Origin: Nitrospirota bacterium
GTDB taxonomy: Bacteria; Nitrospirota; Thermodesulfovibrionia; Thermodesulfovibrionales; Dissulfurispiraceae
DNA: 63,717 nucleotides
NCBI GenBank assembly: GCA_040752355.1
Contig: JBFMHE010000022.1
Span: 1-63,717 of the forward strand
Direction: 5' to 3'
The notes beneath the pieces are model-generated. The model worked only from the letters and a program-made list of their open reading frames with translations. It had not been told where the DNA came from and ran no database searches. Shown here in pieces: positions 16,480 to 26,235 of this stretch. A program made the position numbers and the translations under genes. Positions within the stretch are counted from its first letter, which is position 1. Every line of letters starts with the position of its first letter.

Positions 16480-19176
16480 ATGTCGATCAAAAACCTCGAT
16501 GTCTTTTTCAGTCCCAAAAGGGTCGCCGTCATAGGCGCCAGCGAGGACCCCGGCTCCATCGGTCACCTCATCCTCAGGAACATGGTCGGTAAAGGGTTCA
16601 GGGGGGTCGTCTACCCGGTAACCCCCGCAGCCGAAGCGGTACAGGGAATAGAGGCCTATAGGACGGTTACCGCAATCCCCCACCGCGTCGACCTCGCCAT
16701 TATCGCCAATCCTCCTGAAGCCATGCTGAAGACCCTCGAAGAGTGCGGCCAGGGCGGCGTCAAAGGCGTCTCGATCATCTCTCCTGACTTCGAGGTGAGG
16801 GGGCAGAACCAGCAGGAGATCGAGGCGAAGATAAAGGAGCTCTCGCTGAAGTACGACTTCCGGGTCCTCGGGCCGAATACCCTCGGCTTCATCAGGCCGA
16901 GCAGCGGCCTGAATGCCAGCCTCTTCCCGAAGATGCCCCAGCGCGGCAACATCGCCCTCATCTCCCAGAGCGCCACGCTCGCGACCGCACTCATCGACCG
17001 CGGGGTCGGCAAGAACGTGGGATTCAGTTATATCGTTTCACTGGGGTCGAAGCTCGACCTCGGCTTTTCGGACCTCATCGACTTCCTCGGCGTCGATACC
17101 GAGACCAAGGCAATCATTCTCTACCTCGAGCACATCAAGCGGGGGCGCAAGTTCATGACCGCCGTAAGGAGCTTTGCCCGGAGCAAGCCGATCGTTGTCG
17201 TCAAATCAGGAAAGTTCGATATCTCGGCCCAGGTCGCCCTCACCCATTCGGGGTTCCTCGCGGGCGAGGACGCGGTCTATGATGCCGCCTTCAAACGGGC
17301 GGGCACGGTGCGGGTGGACGAGATCCTCGACCTCTTCTATATAACCGAGACCCTCTCGAAGCAGAAGCGGCCCAAGGGCAAGCGGCTCGCTGTCATCACC
17401 AATGCAGGCGCTCCGGCGGTCCTCGCGGTCGATGCCCTGGTCCGTCTCGGCGGGGAGCTGGCGCGGCTCAGCAGCGATACGCTCGAGAACCTGCAGCAGA
17501 GCCTGCCGCCGACAAAGGAGCTGCGCAACCCGATCAACCTCTTCACCAGCGCCTCGCCGTCAGACTACCGCACCGCGGTGAAGAGCTGCCTCAAGGACAA
17601 GGGGATCGACGGCATCCTGGTGCTCCATGTCCCCTACTTCGGGGCGAGGCCCGGCGAAACAGCCGAGGCGGTCGTGGCAGCGCTCCGGGAGCATCCTTTT
17701 GTTCCCGTTCCGCTGTTTACCGTCTGGATGGGGGACGAGGAGGTCTTCGCTGCCCGGGACTACCTGAACGACAAGGGCATACCCACCTTCGTCACTCCCG
17801 AACAGGCCGTACGGAGCTTCATCTACATGTACCGTTACGATTACAATCTCCAGCTCCTCCAGGAGACCCCCGAGGCCATTCTCAAGGACTTCGCGCCCGA
17901 CTCGCAGAAGGCGCTCGATATCTTCAGGCGGGCGTCGGGAGACGACCGGTCGGTGCTCACGCTCCACGAAGTCAAAGAGATCCTCCAGGCCTACGGCATC
18001 CCCGTGGTCGCTACCGAGCGGGCGCAGAGCGAGGGCGAGGCCGTACTCGTCGCCGAGAAGATCGGCTATCCGGTGGTGTTGAAGATCGACTCGGAGAAGA
18101 TCTTCCATAAGCTCGAAGTGGGAGGGGTCATCCTGAGCCTCAGGGGCGAGGAGTCGGTCAGGGCCGCCTTCAGGAGGCTCAAGGAGATCGCCGCTGCCAA
18201 CGGCGCTCCCGATGCGCATGTGCTCATTCAACCGATGGTCATCAAGCATGGCTACGAGCTCTTCATCGGCGCAAAGAAAGACCCCACTTTCGGCTCGGTG
18301 ATCGTCTTCGGCACGGGCGGCGAGCTCCTCGAAGCGGTCGAAGATTACGCGGTGGGACTGCCGCCGCTCAACCAGACGCTGGCGCGGCGCATGATGGAAG
18401 ACACCAGGATATATCGCCACCTCCAGGGCCTCGAGCCCTACCGGGAGTCGCTCCGGCTCGTGGAGGAGATGCTCGTGCGCTTCTCCCATCTCATCGTGGA
18501 TTTCCCCTGCATGAAAGAGATCGATATCAATCCCTTCATGGTCACGCCCCGCGAGGGCTTCGTGCTCGATGCGGGAATCCTGCTCGAAGACCGAGTAGTC
18601 GAGGAGTGCGCCCGTGCGCGCGGAGAAGACCTCTGCCCTCCCCACCTCTCGATCTGCCCCTACCCCTTCAAATACGTCAAAGAGATCGCGGTCGAGGACG
18701 GCAATTCGGCGATCGTGCGTCCAATCCGCTCGGAAGACGAACCGCTCATCTACGACCTTTTCAAGTCCCTCTCCGATGAGACGATCGTCTTCCGCTTCGG
18801 CCAGCACCTCACCGATATGCCGCACGAAAAGCTCGTCCGGTACTGCCAGATCGACTACGAGCGGGAACTCGCCTTTGTTGCGGTCATCAGGGGAGACCAT
18901 GGCCGCGAGCGGGTCATCGCCGATGTGCGGGTGCTCAAGATGCCGGACCTCGAGACCGCCGAACTGGCGGTGCTCGTCACGGACGAGTGGCAGGGCCACG
19001 GGCTCGGCACCACGCTGCTCGATTACTGCATCAGCGTCGCCCGGGAGGTGGGGGTGAAGACGCTCTGGATGGAGATCCTTCCGCACAACACGAGGATGCT
19101 CCACCTCGCCAAGATCTGCGGCTTCAAACGGACCTATGCCGACGAGGACATGGTGAAGGTTTCGCGCGGGATATAG
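16480..19176 (+). CDS. ADP-forming acyl-CoA synthetase fused to a GNAT acetyltransferase (Pat-like)
   Basis: 898 residues. In order: CoA-binding Rossmann domain (VAVIGASEDPGSIGHLILRN, residues 1-130), succinyl-CoA-ligase-like domains (150-470), ATP-grasp (490-710) and a C-terminal GNAT domain (740-895; ending GLGTTLLDYCISVAREVG). This is the layout of the lysine acetyltransferase Pat/YfiQ. In YfiQ the synthetase part is reported to be catalytically dead; here both expected histidines remain, in ALTHSGFLAGED and in KIFHKLEVGGV, so real ADP-forming activity is possible. It may make ATP from acyl-CoA, acetylate proteins such as Acs, or both. It stands alone. Confidence 0.88.
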   Translation: MSIKNLDVFFSPKRVAVIGASEDPGSIGHLILRNMVGKGFRGVVYPVTPAAEAVQGIEAYRTVTAIPHRVDLAIIANPPEAMLKTLEECGQGGVKGVSIISPDFEVRGQNQQEIEAKIKELSLKYDFRVLGPNTLGFIRPSSGLNASLFPKMPQRGNIALISQSATLATALIDRGVGKNVGFSYIVSLGSKLDLGFSDLIDFLGVDTETKAIILYLEHIKRGRKFMTAVRSFARSKPIVVVKSGKFDISAQVALTHSGFLAGEDAVYDAAFKRAGTVRVDEILDLFYITETLSKQKRPKGKRLAVITNAGAPAVLAVDALVRLGGELARLSSDTLENLQQSLPPTKELRNPINLFTSASPSDYRTAVKSCLKDKGIDGILVLHVPYFGARPGETAEAVVAALREHPFVPVPLFTVWMGDEEVFAARDYLNDKGIPTFVTPEQAVRSFIYMYRYDYNLQLLQETPEAILKDFAPDSQKALDIFRRASGDDRSVLTLHEVKEILQAYGIPVVATERAQSEGEAVLVAEKIGYPVVLKIDSEKIFHKLEVGGVILSLRGEESVRAAFRRLKEIAAANGAPDAHVLIQPMVIKHGYELFIGAKKDPTFGSVIVFGTGGELLEAVEDYAVGLPPLNQTLARRMMEDTRIYRHLQGLEPYRESLRLVEEMLVRFSHLIVDFPCMKEIDINPFMVTPREGFVLDAGILLEDRVVEECARARGEDLCPPHLSICPYPFKYVKEIAVEDGNSAIVRPIRSEDEPLIYDLFKSLSDETIVFRFGQHLTDMPHEKLVRYCQIDYERELAFVAVIRGDHGRERVIADVRVLKMPDLETAELAVLVTDEWQGHGLGTTLLDYCISVAREVGVKTLWMEILPHNTRMLHLAKICGFKRTYADEDMVKVSRGI

Positions 19177-19334
19177 GTCACCGAAGCCCCCCTTTCTCCC
19201 CTTCCGCTCGATAGGGCATCAGCCTGCGGAGCGAAAAGGGTGCGCCATCCACCCTGCTGAGTATTTCCCTGTTTTCTCCGATAACAAGTCATCGGGATTC
19301 GGGGGGAGGCCTATGCACAAGGGGAGGGGTATCT

Positions 19335-21017
19335 ATGGTTAGGCGGTTCTATAACATGGGGCTGAGGAGAAAGTTGACTCTCATCTTCGGGTCCCTCATC
19401 TTCACCGTCGTAGTGGGCGTAGCCGCAGGACAGTGGTCCTTTCTCACGGTTCAGGTGGGAGGCAAGGAGTATCAAGGGATCGACCTTAAACGAGAAACCA
19501 TTGACGAGATAGCAAGGATATTGATCAATATCAACCTCCTGCGCGGCACTGCCTACGCTCATCTTGAAGACTCCGACACTGGGGTGAAACACGCGATGCT
19601 GCAACGGATTGCGGCTACCGATTCCCTCTTCCAGTCGATCAGCATGAAGGTTGCCCCGCCTGCGAAAGGAGGCGAACGGTATTGCGGCTCCTGTCATTCA
19701 GCAGGAGTAGCCGTCGCCTCCGGTATCAGCGGTGCGCAAAGAGCATGGGATGCTTATAAGCCTCTTTTGAGGGAAACGATCATACCGGGGCTGGGCACGG
19801 ACAGGTCGAGGAGCATGAAGGAGGTGATGGGCACCCGTCTTGAAACGCATCACGAGGAGCTGATGACGAATCTCTCCTCCTCGCTGGATCTCATGCGGGG
19901 AGTATTCCCCCTTGCGGTGAAGAGAATGACAAAGGAGGCTGACGCTATCAGGCTCGGATTTCTCGTCGGCGGCGTGATGACCATAGGCTTTCTCGTAGCC
20001 CTGACACTCTTCCTCTCCTCCCTCATCGTCAGCCCGGTGGTGGCGATTTCGGACAGGGCGACCAAAATGGCTGAAGGCGATTTCACCGCAGGCTCGGAGA
20101 TACCGTGCAAGGGGGAGGACGAAATAGGGAGCATGGCACGTTCCTTTGTACAGATGACCGGTAAGGTAAGGGACTTTGTGGTAACGGCGAAGGAGGGCAT
20201 TCTAACCCTCTCCTCTACTTCGGAGCAGCTTTCGGTCACGACAGGTCACCTCTCTTCCAAGATGGAGGAAGAGCGCAATCAGATGAACCAGATAGCGCGC
20301 TCTATTACCGAGATGTCCCGGAGCATCGTCGAATTGGCAAACAGCTCATCGAGGGTGGCTGAGCTGTCCGACGAATCATCTACCGTGGCTGAGGGAGGAA
20401 AGGACATATCGAAATACACCCTCACCAAAGTCAGCTCCCTCGCCGATATTATCAAAGACACCGCTGCTACCATAGAGGAGCTCGGGGGCAGTTCGCAGGA
20501 AATCGGCGATATCGTATCCGTCATTACGGATATCGCCGACCAGACCAATCTCCTGGCGCTGAACGCGGCGATAGAAGCAGCGCGTGCCGGAGAACAGGGG
20601 AGAGGATTCGCGGTCGTCGCCGACGAAGTCAGGAAGCTGGCTGAAAAGACTTCGCGCGCAACAAAAGAAATAACCGGGAAAGTACAGCTTATACAAGCGG
20701 AGTCGAAAAAGTCGGTGGATACCGTCAGGAAAAGCAAGGCAGAGGTGGAAAGCAGCATAGCTCTCCTCCACGGGGTTGCGCAATCCTTTGGCTCCATATG
20801 CACTGCAGCTAAAGACGTCACCACGGTGGCGCAGCAAATGGCGGCGGCAACGGAAGAGCAATCGGCGACCTCCGAGGACATCGCTGCGCACACCGCCGGC
20901 GTATCGCAGTCAATAAATCAGACGTACGGCGGGATAGAACAGATGAGGAAGATATCGACGGAGCTTGCGCACATGACAGAAAGCCTCAGGGCCCAGACGA
21001 GCAAGTTCAGGACGTGA
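19335..21017 (+). CDS. Methyl-accepting chemotaxis protein with periplasmic haem-c site
   Basis: 560 residues. Membrane helix 1 at about 14-33, periplasmic domain to about 208, helix 2 at about 209-235 ([20 protein letters not shown]), HAMP, then the signalling hairpin with the highly conserved tip [20 protein letters not shown]. In the periplasmic domain residues 117-121 are CGSCH, a c-type haem attachment motif, in a helical rather than PAS-like context. Geobacter has haem-c chemoreceptors, so this may sense redox or a gas. AGGGGAGGGG precedes the ATG. It is far from the chemosensory operon at 27 kb. Confidence 0.9.
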   Translation: MVRRFYNMGLRRKLTLIFGSLIFTVVVGVAAGQWSFLTVQVGGKEYQGIDLKRETIDEIARILININLLRGTAYAHLEDSDTGVKHAMLQRIAATDSLFQSISMKVAPPAKGGERYCGSCHSAGVAVASGISGAQRAWDAYKPLLRETIIPGLGTDRSRSMKEVMGTRLETHHEELMTNLSSSLDLMRGVFPLAVKRMTKEADAIRLGFLVGGVMTIGFLVALTLFLSSLIVSPVVAISDRATKMAEGDFTAGSEIPCKGEDEIGSMARSFVQMTGKVRDFVVTAKEGILTLSSTSEQLSVTTGHLSSKMEEERNQMNQIARSITEMSRSIVELANSSSRVAELSDESSTVAEGGKDISKYTLTKVSSLADIIKDTAATIEELGGSSQEIGDIVSVITDIADQTNLLALNAAIEAARAGEQGRGFAVVADEVRKLAEKTSRATKEITGKVQLIQAESKKSVDTVRKSKAEVESSIALLHGVAQSFGSICTAAKDVTTVAQQMAAATEEQSATSEDIAAHTAGVSQSINQTYGGIEQMRKISTELAHMTESLRAQTSKFRT

Positions 21018-21023
21018 GGTCAC

Positions 21024-21947
21024 TCAACTCTCTTCACCGAGCATCTCCTCGATAGTAATCCGCACCGACCCGGCGAGCGCCTCAAGGTTATATCCCCCTT
21101 CGAGGGCAAAGACCATCGGGCAGCCGGCGCTGGCGAGAATGCTCCGTACGATGCCGCGAATCCCTTCCCCCGTCACCCTGATGTCGGCAAAGGGGTCGTC
21201 CACATGGATATCGTACCCTGCGGAGACGAGGACGATGTCCGGGGCGAAGCGCTTTACGAGGCCGGGAAGAATATCCTGGTAAACATAGAGGTAGTCCTTG
21301 TCGCCGGAGCCGGTCAGGATCTGGATATTATAGGTGTATCCCTCCCCTTTTCCCCTGCCCCGCTCCATGTCCTTTCCGGTCGCGGGGTAGTAGGGATACT
21401 GGTGCGTACTGAAATAGTAGACCGAATCGTCCTCTTCGAAGATATGCTGCGTGCCGTTGCCGTGGTGCGCGTCGAAGTCGATGATGAATACCCGCTCATA
21501 GCCGACGGTCTGGGCATACCGGGCTGCGACGGCGATATTGTTGAACAGGCAGAAGCCCATGGCGCAATGGGCCTCGGCATGGTGGCCCGGCGGACGCACC
21601 GCGCAAAAGGCCCTTGCGATATCGCCCTTTCTGCAGCGGTCCACCGCCTCCATGAGACCGCCGGCAGCATGCAGCGCGGCATCGAGACTGTCGCGGGAGG
21701 TATAGGTATCTTCGTCGAGGCTGGCTTCGCCGCAGGCCATGATGCGCTCGATATGCTCGGCGGTGTGGACACGGGCGATATCGGCGATCTCGGCCCTCCG
21801 CGGTCTCACGTGCACGAGCCGCTCCCAGAGCGGGCTCTCTTTCAGGGTGCCGGCAATGCGGGTGATACGGTCTTTTCGTTCGGGATGCCAGGGAGGAGGC
21901 TCGTGTTTGAGGAATATCTCATCGTATATGAAGCCGACGCCTCCCAT
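21024..21947 (-). CDS. Histone deacetylase family hydrolase (AcuC/HDAC-like)
   Basis: 307 residues from the ATG at 21947. Zn-hydrolase motifs: HPERKDRI at the entry, RPPGHHAEAHCAMGFCLFNN (the paired His) near 130, FIIDFDAHHGNGTQ (Asp and His ligands), FSTHQYPYYPATG, and DPFADIRVT plus ALEGGYN. Bacterial relatives remove acetyl groups from lysines or polyamines. It may pair functionally with the acetyltransferase 2 kb away, though not co-transcribed. There is no Shine-Dalgarno site; TATAAT lies 5 nt upstream of the ATG, which points to a leaderless mRNA. Tail-to-tail with the chemoreceptor, 6 nt apart. Confidence 0.9.
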   Translation of the reverse strand: MGGVGFIYDEIFLKHEPPPWHPERKDRITRIAGTLKESPLWERLVHVRPRRAEIADIARVHTAEHIERIMACGEASLDEDTYTSRDSLDAALHAAGGLMEAVDRCRKGDIARAFCAVRPPGHHAEAHCAMGFCLFNNIAVAARYAQTVGYERVFIIDFDAHHGNGTQHIFEEDDSVYYFSTHQYPYYPATGKDMERGRGKGEGYTYNIQILTGSGDKDYLYVYQDILPGLVKRFAPDIVLVSAGYDIHVDDPFADIRVTGEGIRGIVRSILASAGCPMVFALEGGYNLEALAGSVRITIEEMLGEES

Positions 21948-21952
21948 GAGCA

Positions 21953-21982
21953 ATTATATTCCAAGCCACTGCCGTTTGTCGA
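21953..21982 (-). promoter_or_regulatory. Promoter giving a leaderless start for the deacetylase
   Basis: On the minus strand TCGACA (21982-21977), an 18-nt spacer and a perfect TATAAT (21958-21953). Only 5 nt separate the -10 from the ATG, so the predicted transcription start falls at the start codon. Confidence 0.65.
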
Positions 21983-22027
21983 ATAGGCGTACGGCTCCTT
22001 ATTCTATAGGCTATAGGCCACAGGCCG

Positions 22028-22261
22028 TCAGGCGAACTTGTCGATAGCCCTTCTCACTTCGGACTTCCCTTCCTGCTGCTGCACTTCGACGACTTTCCTC
22101 ACCTCTTTTTCATCATCGCTGCTGCGGGCGCCTGCTCTCGCTGCTTCCGCTGAAGCGGCGGCCCTCACCGCGTCGTCGCGGCTGATATCGCTCTTCGCCT
22201 TTTTGTCTGCTGCCGTTACTGTTGCGGCAGCTCCTGCGTTAGATAAGGGGTTGATCGGCAT
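22028..22261 (-). CDS. Small Ala-rich hypothetical protein
   Basis: 77 residues, a strong AAAGGAGAGG before the ATG at 22261. MPINPLSNAGAA is followed by an Ala/Glu/Arg helix (about 30-45) and an acidic-basic stretch ending in RRAIDKFA. No signal peptide, no membrane segment, no cysteine. I do not recognise a family. Confidence 0.6.
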   Translation of the reverse strand: MPINPLSNAGAAATVTAADKKAKSDISRDDAVRAAASAEAARAGARSSDDEKEVRKVVEVQQQEGKSEVRRAIDKFA

Positions 22262-22423
22262 CGCCCTCTCCTTTCATGCTGCCCATGGTTGTTTCATCGT
22301 GCTTCATCGATCCCTCACTTCCCCTATCGGGAGCGTGCGTGCGGTCTTAACGCCTTTTTGCGTCCTTTCCGGGTTAAATGCACCATCGGTGATGCAGGTC
22401 ACACCGCACGGCCTGCCGGAAGG

Positions 22424-23680
22424 TCACGCTCCATTCTTTTGCATCTCTTCGAGATACCGTATCCGCTCCAGCACCGGGGGATGCGAATAGTAGATCGCGG
22501 CATACAGGGGATGGGGGTAGAGATTGGAAAGATTTTCCTTCGAGAGGTTCACGAGCACATCGATCATGCTGCGGGCGTCCCCGGTGAGCTCATAGGAGGC
22601 GCGGTCCGCCTCACGTTCGTGCTTCCTGCTGACAAAGGCAGCGGCGGGTTTCAAGGGCAGCAGGACGATACCCGCGAGAAAGGCGAGGAGGAGGAGCTTT
22701 ACCGGCAGCGTCTCATGGCTGATGGAGAAGAGCCCGGTGAGCAGGTCCCCCTGCACCAGCCTGCAGGCGAGATAAAGGCCGAGAAATGAAAAAAATTCGA
22801 GGGCGACGATCATCTTCAGCAGATGCCTTCTCTTCCAGTGACCGATCTCGTGGGCGAGCACCGAGAGGACCTCGTCGTGGCTCATGCCGGAGAGGAGCGT
22901 ATCGTAGAGGACGATCCGCTTGGTCCTGCCGATGCCGGTAAAGTAGGCGTTGGTGTGCCTGCTCCGCTTCGATGCGTCGATCTTCAGTATCCTGCTCGCA
23001 TGGATGCCGGCCTTTCCGGCGAGCTGCCTGATCTGCTCCCTGAGGGATTCGTCCTCGACCGGGGTGAATTTGTTGAAAAGCGGTTCGATGATATACGGCG
23101 ACAGATACATGATGAAGATGCTGAAGAAGAACAGAAACGCCCAGACCCAGAACCACCAGAACTGCGGGCTCCATTGAATAAGCCAGAACCCCGCGAAGAG
23201 CACCAGGGAGAGCATGATCGTCGAGAGCAGCAGCGACTTCACGAAGTCGGAGAGCCAGAGCCGCGGCGTCGTGGTGTTGAAGCCGTATTTATTCTCGATC
23301 CTGAAGGTGCTGTAAAGGCTGAAGGGTATGGACAGCAGCTCCCCGGCATACGAGAGGAGCAGGAAGAAGAGCCATCCCGAGGCGATGAACGAGAGGTCGA
23401 GGGAGACGATCCACGAGTTGTACCGGTCCAGCAGCCCCCCGAAGACGAGCGCGATCGTGACGATCATCCCGAAGAGCGACGAGACGAACCCGAAGCGTGT
23501 TTTATCCGCAGTGTAGTCCTGTGTCCTTCGCAGAAGATCGGCATCGAGAGCTCCGGCGAATTCCGGCGGCACGACAGCCCCCTTCTGCTGCACATGCCTT
23601 AGATTGAGATACTGAAGAGCGTACTCGAAGGCCTCTTTGAGGAGGTAGAGGCAAAGAATGATGAGTAACGAAGTGCTCAG
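22424..23680 (-). CDS. Ste24/HtpX-type M48 membrane metalloprotease
   Basis: About 418 residues if begun at the CTG at 23680. Zinc motif LAHEIGHWKRRH near residue 290, then SRKHEREADRAS carrying the third ligand Glu. Several membrane segments, including a pair around 80-130 and a pair near 330-360. This is the CAAX-protease-1/Ste24 layout: N-terminal helix, HExxH, EADxxA. The first canonical start (GTG 23593) would cut off a conserved-looking N-terminal helix (LIILCLYLLKEAFEYAL and LNLRH). Upstream of that helix there is no ATG, GTG or TTG; AGGAGG lies 7 nt before CTG. Likely role: membrane protein quality control. Confidence 0.87.
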   Translation of the reverse strand: MSTSLLIILCLYLLKEAFEYALQYLNLRHVQQKGAVVPPEFAGALDADLLRRTQDYTADKTRFGFVSSLFGMIVTIALVFGGLLDRYNSWIVSLDLSFIASGWLFFLLLSYAGELLSIPFSLYSTFRIENKYGFNTTTPRLWLSDFVKSLLLSTIMLSLVLFAGFWLIQWSPQFWWFWVWAFLFFFSIFIMYLSPYIIEPLFNKFTPVEDESLREQIRQLAGKAGIHASRILKIDASKRSRHTNAYFTGIGRTKRIVLYDTLLSGMSHDEVLSVLAHEIGHWKRRHLLKMIVALEFFSFLGLYLACRLVQGDLLTGLFSISHETLPVKLLLLAFLAGIVLLPLKPAAAFVSRKHEREADRASYELTGDARSMIDVLVNLSKENLSNLYPHPLYAAIYYSHPPVLERIRYLEEMQKNGA

Positions 23681-23807
23681 CGTCGCTCCTCCTGAAGTGC
23701 CGGCAGGCTGCTGCGCTTCCCGCAGGTTAGATAAAGCCTAGCAGGTGTGCCGTTTTTTGGCAAGCACGCACCCGGGTATTCCGCATAGGGATACACTGCC
23801 GCTCGAG

Positions 23808-23840
23808 CGAAAAAGACCCGCCCCCTTTCGGAGGCGGGTC
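23808..23840 (-). terminator. Rho-independent terminator after the multihaem cytochrome
   Basis: Read leftward: GACCCGCC, an 10-nt loop region with tccgaaaggg, GGCGGGTC, then a run TCTTTTT. It lies 25 nt past the cytochrome stop. Confidence 0.85.
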
Positions 23841-23865
23841 TGGAGGAACTGCGGTGAAGGGGCTG

Positions 23866-26235
23866 TTACCGCGAGGTCACGCCCTCTCCACGAACGGCGA
23901 TCGTAAGCGCCGGCGTATCGGGGTCATTGGAATAAACGGTGACCGTGGCCGTCTTCCTGCCCGTCGTGGCAGGTTTGAACCTCACCTTGAGGTCGTAATC
24001 GGAACCCGGCTGCACCGTAAAGGTGGAGCTGCTCCCCAGGCTGAAAAGGGAGGCGTTCGTGCCGGAGATCGCGACCCTGGTCACTGTAAGCGGGGCGGTC
24101 CCGGTGTTCTTCACCTCTATCTTCTTCTCTTTCGTGGTGTTCAGCGCCACCGTGCCGTAATCAACCGCAGTCGACTTGACCGCAATGTTCTGGCCGCTCT
24201 GCGTGCTCGCCGTATCGAACGAAGCGGTCACGGTCGCGTTGGCGCTCACGGTAAAGATGCAGTCGCCCGTTCCCGAGCACCCTCCGCCGCTCCAGCCTTT
24301 GAAGGTCGAGCCCGCCGCAGCAGCAGCCTTGAGGGTAACGATGGTCCCCTGGGCATACGCCTGTCCGCAGTCCGTGCCGCAGGAGATGCCGGAGGGACTG
24401 CTCGTCACCGTACCGCTTCCCGTCCCGTTCTTCGAGACGGAGACGGTGTAATTGGTTGTGGTCGGCGGAGGCGTGGTCGTGCTGCCGCTTCTGGTGAAGC
24501 TATGGCACTTCGAGCAGTCATACTTCTTGTCGGTAACATGCTTCTTGTGCAGCGAGGTGAAGCTCGTCCTCGCAGGGTCCTTGTACGAGTGGCACTGCGA
24601 GCAGACCGATGAAGCAGCGCCCTTCAGCACATACCCCATCTGCTTCAGGTTCATCTGGGTAGCAGTAGAGCCGTGGCAGTTGCTGCAGGTCAGGGCCTGC
24701 TCCTTGGGCATCACCTCATGGGTAATAAGCTGGAAGGTGTCATCCTCTACCCATGTGTAGGGCTCGGCACTGCTGTGTCCCATATTCACCAGTCCCTGCT
24801 TCACTGCTGCGTCCGCATTGCCGGTCGAGAAGTACACTTTTGTATCCAGCGCGATCAGCTTTGCGATGCCCGGTGCATAGGGCCTGATGGAATATTTGTA
24901 TTTAAACGGGTAGAGCTTGCTGGCGGCGTCATTGATGCCGCCCATGGGCCTCGCGGTCGGGTACCTTCCCGTAGCAGGGTCGATCGAGGCGACTTCGTTG
25001 AGGCTGTAGCCCCAGCTCGTCCCGTTCCAGAACCGATACTCGGGTTTGATAGTGTTGGCGCGGTGGATCGTAGGCTCCCACCGATTGAGCGCAGTGCTCC
25101 ACTCGGGCGTCTTCCAGTCCCTGACCGTCTCTGTCGACTCATTCGTCGCTGTATCGGCCGCATCCCGCGCATACGTCCTGATATGGCAGGTCTGGCAGGC
25201 CACCTTTTTCACATGCTTGTTCACGTCAGCCGTCACATGCCCCGTCGAAGAGAGCTTCGTCGGATGGCAGGTCGCGGTGGAGCAGCTCATCTTCACATCG
25301 AGGTCGGTCTCCCTGAGATCGGCGCCCCTGCCCGCTATCTTGTGCTGCTGGGTAGTGTGGCAGGCCTGGCAGGTAAGATTCGCCCCGGTCGTCGCCATAT
25401 GGACATCGAAGTTCCTGTCAGTGGTATTCGTGTGAGCCAGCGCGATATCGCCGCGCTTGTTGTTGTCCCCGCCGCCCGCCCTCGCATGGCACTGCAGACA
25501 GGTACCGCGGTTGGGCTTGTGCACGGTCTGGACCGCCTGGTCCATGGTAATGGTCATTTTGGCGGTATCCGGGACATATTTGCCGCTCGCCGCATCCTTG
25601 ATTCTCTTGTACTCCTTCTGGTGGCAGATGAGACAATCGATATTCTCGAGCTGCGCCTGGGAAACCGTGGCCGAGGGCAATGCGCCGAGGCCGACATGGC
25701 AGCTGCCGCAGCCGCCGAAATTGCCCAGGATGTTCACACAGTAGCTGTTCAGCGCCGTGTGGAGCTTTCCCTGGATCGGTGCGCCGTTGACCATATACGG
25801 CGCGGCCCCCTGCCACTGGTAGTGGGCGGACGCATGCACCTCGTTCGCCTCTGCCTGGTGGCAGGCCAGGCACATGGCAGATCCCGTATAAGACAGCGAG
25901 GAGTGCGGTGCCGCCCCGCCGCCACCCGTCGAGGCAGGCTTGCTTGCCGGATCGCCCGGGAAGGTCCGGGCATTGATCTCGACGATGGTGGTGAAGCCGT
26001 CGCCGTCGGAGTCGAGCGGCTCGATGGTGCTGTAGACATGGCCGCTGTTTTTGAACGCCGTGCCATACGGGTTGAGCGCCGGCGCTGCCGTGTGGCAGAC
26101 CGAACAGGTGTTCAAAACCGTATTCGATATTCCATAGGTGGTGTTAAAGGTCGTCATATACGACGACTTGGCATGCGCGATGCCGGCCCCTGCAATAACG
26201 AACATGAAAATCAAAAGCCACGTAAGTCTTTTCAT
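23866..26235 (-). CDS. Secreted multihaem c-type cytochrome with C-terminal adhesin-like domains
   Basis: 789 residues from the ATG at 26235 (GGAGG upstream), with a clean signal peptide MKRLTWLLIFMFVIAGAG. I count eleven haem sites: ten CxxCH (for example CSVCH, CLACH, CGSCH, CLICH, CLQCH, CQACH, CQTCH, CSNCH, CSQCH, CSKCH) and one CSTATCH of the CX4CH type. After the last haem come TTPPPTTT linker, an InlB-like repeat (GTVTSSPSGISCGTDCG, FKGWSGGGCSGTGDC) and an ASH/choice-of-anchor-like beta domain (VDYGTVALNTTKEKKIEVKN). Suggests a periplasmic or surface electron carrier. It stands alone, with its own terminator and an untypically long leader. Confidence 0.9.
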   Translation of the reverse strand: MKRLTWLLIFMFVIAGAGIAHAKSSYMTTFNTTYGISNTVLNTCSVCHTAAPALNPYGTAFKNSGHVYSTIEPLDSDGDGFTTIVEINARTFPGDPASKPASTGGGGAAPHSSLSYTGSAMCLACHQAEANEVHASAHYQWQGAAPYMVNGAPIQGKLHTALNSYCVNILGNFGGCGSCHVGLGALPSATVSQAQLENIDCLICHQKEYKRIKDAASGKYVPDTAKMTITMDQAVQTVHKPNRGTCLQCHARAGGGDNNKRGDIALAHTNTTDRNFDVHMATTGANLTCQACHTTQQHKIAGRGADLRETDLDVKMSCSTATCHPTKLSSTGHVTADVNKHVKKVACQTCHIRTYARDAADTATNESTETVRDWKTPEWSTALNRWEPTIHRANTIKPEYRFWNGTSWGYSLNEVASIDPATGRYPTARPMGGINDAASKLYPFKYKYSIRPYAPGIAKLIALDTKVYFSTGNADAAVKQGLVNMGHSSAEPYTWVEDDTFQLITHEVMPKEQALTCSNCHGSTATQMNLKQMGYVLKGAASSVCSQCHSYKDPARTSFTSLHKKHVTDKKYDCSKCHSFTRSGSTTTPPPTTTNYTVSVSKNGTGSGTVTSSPSGISCGTDCGQAYAQGTIVTLKAAAAAGSTFKGWSGGGCSGTGDCIFTVSANATVTASFDTASTQSGQNIAVKSTAVDYGTVALNTTKEKKIEVKNTGTAPLTVTRVAISGTNASLFSLGSSSTFTVQPGSDYDLKVRFKPATTGRKTATVTVYSNDPDTPALTIAVRGEGVTSR

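Noticed and set aside
17560-19104. 514-codon frame opposite the synthetase-GNAT gene
   Set aside because: Same shadow effect; the plus-strand protein has intact domains across the whole span.
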